From: a virus
Virus record (IMG/VR): IMGVR_UViG_3300008262_000858
Span: 1 to 25,245 of that record
DNA length: 25,245 nucleotides
Strand: one strand, 5' to 3'
The notes below the pieces were generated by a model that was not told where the DNA came from, ran no database searches, and worked only from the letters and a program-made list of their open reading frames with translations. Each line of letters begins with the position of its first letter. Positions within the stretch are counted from its first letter, which is position 1. The position numbers and the translations under genes are program-made. Positions 6,593-12,810 of the stretch are shown here, piece by piece.

Positions 6593-8173
6593 TTAGCGTA
6601 TCAGCCAAGTTAGATCTTCATCGCCATGGCCGTTATTCCATGACCAACCTGTATCTTGTTTAGATTGTCTGTTTGTGTATATTACTGGACTGGATTTTTG
6701 AAACTGTGAAAGTGCTCGTTTATTCAAATCAATTCCTTGTTGACGAAGTCTTAGAGCAGTGTCTCGTAGCCACAATGTGATTGCAAATGACATAACTAAG
6801 TCGTCGTTATATCCTTGTTGTGCCTGTGCTTTGCCATTTAGCCAAACAAATACCAATAGTTCTTGTATTAAACGTTTACTGCGAATTACTGGTGTTTTTT
6901 CTCGCATATACATTTCCAATGCCGAAATCATTAATGGTCGTGTACGTTGTGTTGTTGACACACCTGGTACCATCTGTGACTTATCTTTCATGTCATAACC
7001 CTTTTTGAGTTGCACATCAGGATCGACATAGCCATCATCTTTATATGTGTAATGCAGATTAGCATATCCTCTGTCTAATGCTGGTTGTATTGCAGCCCAA
7101 CCAATGTTTGCATTTTCAATAGCCAGCAATGCATTGTTCCATTCAGATGCAACAGTAACCAACATGTTACCAAATTCATTAGGTGGAACTTTGCCTTTAT
7201 ACTCAGCAACCTGTTTAACAGATTCAATATCAAACACTTGAAATGCGGAAAAGTCTGCAGAATCTCCTCGTGCAACGTCTGCTACTACTAAATAATCTCG
7301 AGCATAATCTGGATACTCCCATAACCAATATCCATGATCGAACCCCCTACGTTCTACTGGTTCTTCACATCGGGTTTCATATTCTAATAGCAAATTACCT
7401 TCAACAACCGTATGACCGGAACTAACAAAGTCACAGTCACATTCTTGTGCCGCTCCTCGTTCACCTAATAATTTTGTTTGATCATCACGCCATGATTGAT
7501 CTCGTTCCGGGTGCACGGTCCAATGCAATTTAATGGTATGGAACCCATTTAATTCTGATTCGGCTTCTGACCAAACCTGATGAAACCAGTTACCAACACC
7601 GTTAGGAGTAGATAACACAATAGCTCCACCACCTGTTGATAAGGTTGCTTGTGATGCTATCCATATTTCTTCAATGTTACGAATAAACGCAGCTTCGTCT
7701 ATAATAAGCAGTGATAATGCTTCTGAACGTGCTCCGGTGGTAGCTGATGATACTGCTTTTATTTGTGAACCATTTTTAAATTTAAGTGAAAGTTTGTTGT
7801 CTGCTTCAACCGTACCCTTCAGCCAGCTTGGTAAATTTTCATGCATCACTCGCACTTTAGTAACCAAGTTTTTTGCTACTTCTTGTGTGGTTGCAATAAC
7901 CAATACGTTAAAATCTTCTTTGAATAACATGCACCACAGAGCATATCCGGCTGCTAATGTGGATATACCTAACTGACGAGATTTCAATATTACATTGTAA
8001 CGATTGTCTCGCAATTCCGTTAATGAATCTTCCTGAAATGGATATAAATTAAATTTAATTTTACCTCGTTTAGGATGTTGGATATAGCAGTAGTTACGCA
8101 TAAAAAACACAGGATCTTTAGCACATAACATGTACTGTTGCTGTATTATTTGTTTTATGTTTGGCTGAGACAT
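6593..8173 (-). CDS. Large terminase subunit (T4 gp17-like)
   Basis: The 526-residue packaging motor has an N-terminal ATPase and a C-terminal nuclease. Walker A is KSRQLGIST (64-72), matching the T4-type SRQLGKTT variant with Lys replaced by Ile. Walker B is LLIIDE (155-160), and the coupling motif is STPNG (188-192). The RNase H-like nuclease shows Asp299 in VVADVARGD, Glu353 in LAIENANIG and Asp457/Asp458 in YNDDLVMS. It binds the portal, pumps DNA into the prohead using ATP and cuts the concatemer. T4 gp17 is longer (about 610 residues); the missing length is mainly at the N-terminus. It starts 2 bp after the preceding stop with no Shine-Dalgarno sequence, so translation is probably coupled. 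No small terminase is identified; the genes just upstream are candidates. Confidence 0.95.
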   Translation of the reverse strand: MSQPNIKQIIQQQYMLCAKDPVFFMRNYCYIQHPKRGKIKFNLYPFQEDSLTELRDNRYNVILKSRQLGISTLAAGYALWCMLFKEDFNVLVIATTQEVAKNLVTKVRVMHENLPSWLKGTVEADNKLSLKFKNGSQIKAVSSATTGARSEALSLLIIDEAAFIRNIEEIWIASQATLSTGGGAIVLSTPNGVGNWFHQVWSEAESELNGFHTIKLHWTVHPERDQSWRDDQTKLLGERGAAQECDCDFVSSGHTVVEGNLLLEYETRCEEPVERRGFDHGYWLWEYPDYARDYLVVADVARGDSADFSAFQVFDIESVKQVAEYKGKVPPNEFGNMLVTVASEWNNALLAIENANIGWAAIQPALDRGYANLHYTYKDDGYVDPDVQLKKGYDMKDKSQMVPGVSTTQRTRPLMISALEMYMREKTPVIRSKRLIQELLVFVWLNGKAQAQQGYNDDLVMSFAITLWLRDTALRLRQQGIDLNKRALSQFQKSSPVIYTNRQSKQDTGWSWNNGHGDEDLTWLIR

Positions 8174-8175
8174 GA

Positions 8176-8556
8176 CTATTTGAATATTTCTATAGCAATT
8201 TTAGTTGTTACAATCGACGTTAATATACCAGTACCAAACCATATTGCTTTATGATCATACCACTTTGGTTTAATGTATTTTTCCCGGTCAATGTATAAAT
8301 CAATATTCTTTTTAAGTAAAACCGTTTGTTGTTGTCTGTAATTTATTTCCACTGAATCTAAATGAATGATTCGTTTTAATCCGGAAATAACTTGTTCTTG
8401 TTCTCGAATTATTTGTTTGTTAATTTCATCTACTTCATACAATGAATCCAAGGTAAATGATATGTCTTGAATTTGTTCCGGAGTAAAACATGTGTCTGGC
8501 AATTCTTGTGAAATTGCTATTAACGGAAAAAATAATATTACTAACAACTGTTTCAT
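8176..8556 (-). CDS. Small exported membrane protein with coiled coil
   Basis: The 126-residue product begins with a signal-peptide-like stretch (KQLLVILFFPLIAISQE, cleavage near SQE, typical of Bacteroidota secreted proteins). A central helical, Q/E/I-rich region (residues 45-90) has coiled-coil character. There is one C-terminal transmembrane segment (AIWFGTGILTSIVTTKIAI) and a short basic end. It overlaps the upstream membrane gene by 4 bp (ATGA). A pair of small, coupled membrane proteins with coiled coils beside terminase resembles spanin or holin-accessory pairs, but there is no lipobox cysteine, so this is only a suggestion. It might instead be a superinfection or virion-associated membrane protein. 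Confidence 0.6.
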   Translation of the reverse strand: MKQLLVILFFPLIAISQELPDTCFTPEQIQDISFTLDSLYEVDEINKQIIREQEQVISGLKRIIHLDSVEINYRQQQTVLLKKNIDLYIDREKYIKPKWYDHKAIWFGTGILTSIVTTKIAIEIFK

Positions 8557-8903
8557 GGTGTTTGTTTTTTTGGTTTACGACCTCGTTTAGTTTTATTCAG
8601 AATGTTTTGTTTCGCAGCTGCTACATCTTTAACAACAGGATCTACTTCATCTAATTGTTGTTTTAAATCTTCTACACGATCTTCATGCTGTTTAACATCT
8701 TGCACAACATCTTCTCGTTGATCAGCAACAGCATCGATGTGTCCTTGAGCTCGATGTATGTTGTTGTCGTTATTGTCGATTTGGTTATCAATCTTATCTG
8801 CTTTCTTTTTGCTGAAGATTTTAGATATCCATGCAAATAAACCAAATCCTGTAGCGATTCCTACTAATATCCATATGAGTGTTTTTTTAATTTTCTGCAT
8901 CAT
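8553..8903 (-). CDS. Small membrane-anchored coiled-coil protein (spanin-like?)
   Basis: The 116-residue product has one N-terminal transmembrane helix (LIWILVGIATGFGLFAWI), then a basic stretch. A long charged helix (residues 38-95, with repeats such as DAVADQREDVVQDVKQHED) is followed by a Lys/Arg-rich tail (KTKRGRKPKKQTP). This topology, a membrane anchor with a coiled-coil extension, is that of inner-membrane spanins, but no homology is recognised. The start at 8903 follows AAGGAAACTG; a second ATG at 8900 is equally possible. It overlaps the upstream Cys/His gene by 17 bp and the next membrane gene by 4 bp, so the three are probably co-translated. Confidence 0.6.
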   Translation of the reverse strand: MMQKIKKTLIWILVGIATGFGLFAWISKIFSKKKADKIDNQIDNNDNNIHRAQGHIDAVADQREDVVQDVKQHEDRVEDLKQQLDEVDPVVKDVAAAKQNILNKTKRGRKPKKQTP

Positions 8904-9537
8904 CAGTTTCCTTGTTTAATTTTTTTAAAAAATTTTCTTTAAATTTATTGAATTGTGCTTGTATGGTTTCTTCAAATTCTTCTGGAGTCATTCTTGCAGT
9001 CCAATGTTCTTTTTCTCCATCTGAATTAGTAACAAATGTAGATGCTTGGGTGTATGCTTCTTTCAATAATGTTACATCTCGTTCTGCAGATGCTAACCAA
9101 GCTAATGCATTTTCACGAATTTTTTGCTGTTCATAATCTTCATACTTGCCTTGTTTTTTAAGATCATGTTCCATTTCAATCACACAATCAAAACACATTC
9201 CATGTATTTTTCTCATTTTTTGATCTAAATGATGTGCCCCTAAACAAGTGCAAGTGTCTTTACGACAATTTGGAAATGCCCGTAGTTCTTCGCGTACTGT
9301 TTGCAATACATCTGAACTTTTAGTTTTTTTGATACGGAATCCGTTGCGCTGTTCAATTATGTATGTAATACCAGACACTGCATCTGTTTCTTCCCATACA
9401 TCGCCAACTTCATGCCGTTCATTTTGTTTAGCTGCAGCATCAGCATCACTAAATCCTACTGATTTTTTGGTCTGAAACTTGTGAGTGCCATCAATCATCT
9501 GTTGAACGGCTTTAATGTTTTGTAACTTTTTAGACAT
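8887..9537 (-). CDS. Cys/His cluster protein upstream of terminase
   Basis: The 216-residue product has a Cys/His cluster in the middle. Cys91, Cys96 and Cys98 lie in CRKDTCTC, His102/His103 follow, and Cys115 and Cys118 lie in MCFDCVIEMEHDL; together they probably bind zinc. The first 60 residues are polar, with a short beta-like block (GITYIIEQRNGFRIKK). The last 90 are helical and charged. I recall similar Cys-rich proteins in marine T4-type phages but no known function. The position immediately before terminase in the same unit leaves open a DNA-binding packaging role such as a small-terminase analogue, but the fold shown does not match gp16. It starts 8 bp after the previous stop, with no clear Shine-Dalgarno sequence. 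Confidence 0.6.
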   Translation of the reverse strand: MSKKLQNIKAVQQMIDGTHKFQTKKSVGFSDADAAAKQNERHEVGDVWEETDAVSGITYIIEQRNGFRIKKTKSSDVLQTVREELRAFPNCRKDTCTCLGAHHLDQKMRKIHGMCFDCVIEMEHDLKKQGKYEDYEQQKIRENALAWLASAERDVTLLKEAYTQASTFVTNSDGEKEHWTARMTPEEFEETIQAQFNKFKENFLKKLNKETDDAEN

Positions 9538-9545
9538 ATAACTTT

Positions 9546-10430
9546 TTATTTTTGTGTAGGTAACGTGCTTAACTTTTTGATAGCAAACTGACGTAGCATT
9601 CGATACAATGTAGCTTGATCTGCAGGATCTGTTTCTTTCATGGACATTTTTAAAACTTTTGATATTGCTTTAATTTTTCCAATAGCACCTTCTTTTTCTA
9701 GTTCTGCCGCCATTCCTGTTATTACTCGATTTTCTAATTCTTCCGGAGTAGGCTGTAAATCAGCTCCGGGCTGTGCTGCAGCATCTGGAGTAGCTGGTGC
9801 TGGAGCTGCTGTAGCATCAGGAGCTGGTGCAGGTGATGGAGCAGGTGCTGGTGATGGAGCAGGTGCTGGAGCTGCCATATCGGTTGGCATTGCATCGGTA
9901 GCAGCAGCCGGGTCCATAGTCGGTTCTGCAGTTGGTTCAGCAGCTGCAGCATCAGTTGGTTCTTCGACAGGAGCGTCTGCTGGCTCTTCGGTTGGCTCAT
10001 CTGTTGGTTCAGTTTGTTCAGCTAAAACTTTCATGATGCGCTTACGTATATATTCTCTAACCAAACGCTCTTTTTGTTCACGCGTTAAGTTCTCTACTTT
10101 ATCTTTAATATTTTTTTCATTGTCCTTTTCGTCTTTTTCTTGACGTTTTTTGAAAACTTTGGCTGCATGTTTAGGATCATAGTCACCATCTTCTAAGTCC
10201 GTATATAAACGATCATCGGAATTGTATTTAACATCATACTTTCCATCGTCTACTACTTCCTTATCAGTTTTACGCAATACATTGCTTTGTTTTTCGCCAG
10301 TAGACTTAGGGTTTAATTTACCATCTTTATCATCATGTGTATAATCTTTAAGATCTTTACGTGGTTTTGGTTTTTGAGATTTTTCTAAATCTTTTGGTGC
10401 TTTGTACTTGCTTTTGTGTTTTTGAGCCAT
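9546..10430 (-). CDS. Virion-associated-like protein with long Pro/Ala/Glu-rich linker
   Basis: The 294-residue product has three zones. Residues 1-135 are highly charged and basic (AQKHKSKYKAPKDLEKSQKPK, then repeated KDE), ending in an amphipathic helix with VREYIRKRIMKVLAEQ. Residues 136-225 form a low-complexity linker of E/P/T then A/P repeats, including back-to-back APAPSP units. Residues 226-294 are a helical domain (GAIGKIKAISKVLKM). No family is recognised. The LAEQ at the helix end could be a prohead-protease site. The start at 10430 has AGGA nine bases upstream, and the gene opens the unit leading to terminase. The linker has higher GC than the surroundings, as expected from Pro/Ala codons. 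Confidence 0.6.
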   Translation of the reverse strand: MAQKHKSKYKAPKDLEKSQKPKPRKDLKDYTHDDKDGKLNPKSTGEKQSNVLRKTDKEVVDDGKYDVKYNSDDRLYTDLEDGDYDPKHAAKVFKKRQEKDEKDNEKNIKDKVENLTREQKERLVREYIRKRIMKVLAEQTEPTDEPTEEPADAPVEEPTDAAAAEPTAEPTMDPAAATDAMPTDMAAPAPAPSPAPAPSPAPAPDATAAPAPATPDAAAQPGADLQPTPEELENRVITGMAAELEKEGAIGKIKAISKVLKMSMKETDPADQATLYRMLRQFAIKKLSTLPTQK

Positions 10431-10444
10431 TACAGTTTTCCTAT

Positions 10445-10460
10445 TTTATAATAAATATCA
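10445..10460 (-). promoter_or_regulatory. Intergenic promoter-like motif
   Basis: The coding strand reads TGATATTTATTATAAA. The TGA is the stop of the ligase-like gene, and the motif is about 15 bp before the ATG at 10430. It resembles the copies at 4710-4722 and 24734-24749. Confidence 0.4.
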
Positions 10461-11702
10461 TCTAGAATATTTTAACACTCCTAAAATCTGATTAACGGGT
10501 GCAAATGCCCCGGTCATTTTATATGTGTTACCGCGATATGTGAATACTATGCCTTCTGCCGGGACAATTGAATCAAATCCTCCTAATCGTTCAATACGCT
10601 TTAATTCTAATTCTAATTTAGATAGAATTGCCGGATTTGGATTTGCTTGTAATTCTCGTATTAATTGAGCTAATTCCACGCGAATTTCTTGCACTGTTTT
10701 TGATGGATTTGCTGCCAAGAAATTTGTTGCATTCTGTAAAACCAATACTCCTAATCGCAGAAAGATGGATTCAAATGGTTCCAAGTTTTGTTTTCGAAAC
10801 TGTTTGAAATCTTTTTTATCAAATTCAGTGACCCATTCTGCAAACGGTGCGTTATCTATTTGTTTTTTCAATGCAGCAATGTTTGTAGATTTATCATCAA
10901 ATGCCCAACGATAAATTAATGGCGTTAATACAGCATCTGGTATTTCATATCCTAATTGTGTTGCCTTGGTTCGTATTACATCTGCCCACCAGGCTTTATG
11001 ATATTCACTAATTAAGTCTGTTTCTTTCAAATTGAACTTCTGTTGAAGCTGATCAATTTCATTGAAAAATGCGGCTTGTTGATCTTCAAAATCATAAACC
11101 CGTCCCATTTTAATTTGCTGTGGTGGAATAAATGAAAATGTTTTTTGCATATGAGCATTGGCATCCTGAATAACTGATTGCATCAATGCCCCACCTGTTA
11201 AATCGGTTTCTACAACGTTTCCTTTTTCATCATATTCAACTAAATTGTGAAATTGTAAATGAGCTTTATCATATGCAATAACATTTTTTGTTGATGGATA
11301 AATAATTTCCATGTTAGCAAATACTCGTCCATTTTTGAATATTTGTTGTAGTCGGTCTGCTGGTATTTTTCCTAATGCTTCCGTTAAATCTTCAGCACAT
11401 GCTCGATATGCATCAACTATTAATTTATAGCCCTGAGCTCCTTCAACACCATTTTTTTCTACGGATTCCTGATACTTTCTTTCAAAATCAGCAACTAATT
11501 GGGATGGTGTCATTGGATTGATTATGGTGCCTTTATTACGAGCAAATCCAGGCTGACCATCTTTCCATGTAACAAAAATGTTTTGGCCATCGGTTTTTTC
11601 TGTAACTGCAGATTCGATATCTAGTCGTCCTTCCAATGCCCTGGAAACGATTTCCCGTACATCATTAAAAGTTAATCCATGATCGTCCCAAGGATGCGCC
11701 AT
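10458..11702 (-). CDS. KxDG-type nucleotidyltransferase (RNA/DNA ligase-like), possibly the C-terminal half of a split protein
   Basis: The 414-residue product carries ligase/capping-superfamily signatures. Motif I is EKTDGQN with Lys36 as the presumed nucleotidylated lysine. A motif III-like block is VFANMEIIYP. Motif IV is EGIVF (383-387) and motif V is YKMTG with Lys395. Such enzymes adenylate a lysine and transfer AMP to a 5' nucleic acid end; the actual substrate is unknown. About 180 residues between motifs III and IV are an insertion relative to simple ligases. The frame is open upstream of the ATG through LTEGGAAGH, to a TAG at 11733-11735. That GGAxGHMxHPxD region resembles a motif I recall from longer phage nucleotidyltransferases, so the true protein may begin in the overlapping upstream gene. 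The overlap is 38 bp. Confidence 0.75.
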   Translation of the reverse strand: MAHPWDDHGLTFNDVREIVSRALEGRLDIESAVTEKTDGQNIFVTWKDGQPGFARNKGTIINPMTPSQLVADFERKYQESVEKNGVEGAQGYKLIVDAYRACAEDLTEALGKIPADRLQQIFKNGRVFANMEIIYPSTKNVIAYDKAHLQFHNLVEYDEKGNVVETDLTGGALMQSVIQDANAHMQKTFSFIPPQQIKMGRVYDFEDQQAAFFNEIDQLQQKFNLKETDLISEYHKAWWADVIRTKATQLGYEIPDAVLTPLIYRWAFDDKSTNIAALKKQIDNAPFAEWVTEFDKKDFKQFRKQNLEPFESIFLRLGVLVLQNATNFLAANPSKTVQEIRVELAQLIRELQANPNPAILSKLELELKRIERLGGFDSIVPAEGIVFTYRGNTYKMTGAFAPVNQILGVLKYSR

Positions 11703-12777
11703 ATGACCTGCAGCACCACCTTCTGTCAGATCCTACGCCAGTTGGTCGTTCTAAATTCAATTGTCTGGCAATTTTATCTCCGTATTCTGTTGCCAAGTCT
11801 TCAAAAAAGTCTTTTAGCTCATCCGTATAAATTGGAGCTTCATTACGAGGATCATTTAATCTATCAATAAAATGCGTAAACTTGCCTTGAAAATCTACAT
11901 CAATTCCATATTCTTTAAAAAATCCATCAACTGCAGATTCGATTGCTGATAATTCTTGTCTAGTAATGTAGTTTTCTGTTATAACGCCTTCTTGAAGTTT
12001 TGCCCCATACACTGTTTTATCAAAAATATCAAAATCATATACAAATGATTTTCCATCATGTTTGTTTAAAAATGATCTTAACTTTTTAATTTTTTCAGAA
12101 TGTCGTTGTTTTTCTCGTGGAAACATCATTGCTTCTAGCATATCATCTACATCTTCTTGCAGTTGCTTTGACCACCATTCCGTAGTAAATACCGCTTCTT
12201 GCATTCCCGTTAATAATTGCCATGCATTTTTTACTTTGGCTTCTGCATATTGTGGATATGATGCTCGAAACATTGCATAGTCCCGATTAGCAATTGCATT
12301 TCTAACGGTGGTTGCGGATATCGGAGTATTTTCTGCATACATCAATGGATCTACATTTAGTGACAATTCAACTGCATCGATACCGGCAGGTATTTTTCTT
12401 CCTTTTTTATCTCCAATGGTTGCATATTTATCCACATTTGGAACAAAGTCTTTGGCGCGAACATAATCATCTCCTTTGGTAGATGCAGCCATAGCATACT
12501 TTCCAACGGCATCTTCCGGCAACTCAAACAAATATTCATATGCTGCCATTATAGGAGAATTAAATGCTGTTGACTGTATTTCAATGTTTGGATTATCATT
12601 CAACAGATTAAACAGTTCTATAGTTTTTTCTCTGGTTATACCATCACGCTCTTTAGGACCAATCAAAAGTATTACTCGATCTACTTGTGCATCTTGTGCA
12701 TACCTATTAGCCAGATCTAAATGTGCTCCGGTTAATGGTTTAAACCCGCCTGGAAAAAGTACTGTTATGTTGTTCAT
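11665..12777 (-). CDS. HIGH-motif nucleotidyltransferase (adenylyl/cytidylyltransferase-like)
   Basis: The 370-residue product has the nucleotidylyltransferase signature GGFKPLTGAH (10-19; GxFxPxxxGH) and the second motif ISATTVR (153-159), as in NMN or pantetheine-phosphate adenylyltransferases. It would transfer a nucleotidyl group from NTP to a small phosphate acceptor; NAD synthesis or a specialised modification are both possible. Residues 205-350 form an extra helical region. The last 19 residues (from RRWCC to the stop) are rich in Arg, Cys and Trp, unlike the rest, and are read out of frame across the start of the ligase-like gene. A +1 step at about 11733 would instead continue into DLTEGGAAGHM of that gene. 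The start at 12777 follows the promoter-like motif with only AAAGAA upstream. Confidence 0.78.
   Translation of the reverse strand: MNNITVLFPGGFKPLTGAHLDLANRYAQDAQVDRVILLIGPKERDGITREKTIELFNLLNDNPNIEIQSTAFNSPIMAAYEYLFELPEDAVGKYAMAASTKGDDYVRAKDFVPNVDKYATIGDKKGRKIPAGIDAVELSLNVDPLMYAENTPISATTVRNAIANRDYAMFRASYPQYAEAKVKNAWQLLTGMQEAVFTTEWWSKQLQEDVDDMLEAMMFPREKQRHSEKIKKLRSFLNKHDGKSFVYDFDIFDKTVYGAKLQEGVITENYITRQELSAIESAVDGFFKEYGIDVDFQGKFTHFIDRLNDPRNEAPIYTDELKDFFEDLATEYGDKIARQLNLERPTGVGSDRRWCCRSYGASLGRSWINF
11706..11736 (-). other. Possible +1 frameshift junction between the nucleotidyltransferase and ligase-like frames
   Basis: Upstream frame: GTA GGA TCT GAC (V-G-S-D). The ligase frame is open from GAT at 11730-11732 (D-L-T-E-G-G-A-A-G-H-M) and closed just above by a TAG at 11733-11735. 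Skipping one base after GTA joins the two frames into one protein. The codons before the ligase ATG encode a conserved-looking motif, so they are probably translated. A natural frameshift, a recent mutation or an assembly error are alternatives. Confidence 0.5.
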
Positions 12778-12784
12778 TGAATTC

Positions 12785-12799
12785 TTTTTATATAAATAT
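12785..12799 (-). promoter_or_regulatory. Intergenic promoter-like motif
   Basis: The coding strand reads ATATTTATATAAAAA followed by GAAT, 11 bp after the stop of the appendage gene and about 8 bp before the ATG at 12777. It matches the motif at 6554-6567 and 22584-22600. Confidence 0.45.
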
Positions 12800-12810
12800 G
12801 ATTAGTTAAA

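Noticed and set aside
9201-9240. Classical small-terminase identity for the Cys/His protein.
   Set aside because: Position fits, but the Cys/His cluster and length do not match gp16-type helix-turn-helix/oligomerisation architecture.
9640-10143. Plus-strand frame of 167 codons rich in Gly/Ala/Ser.
   Set aside because: It is the mirror of the Pro/Ala/Thr-rich linker of the minus-strand gene; composition follows from that repeat, and there is no start signal or neighbour on the plus strand.
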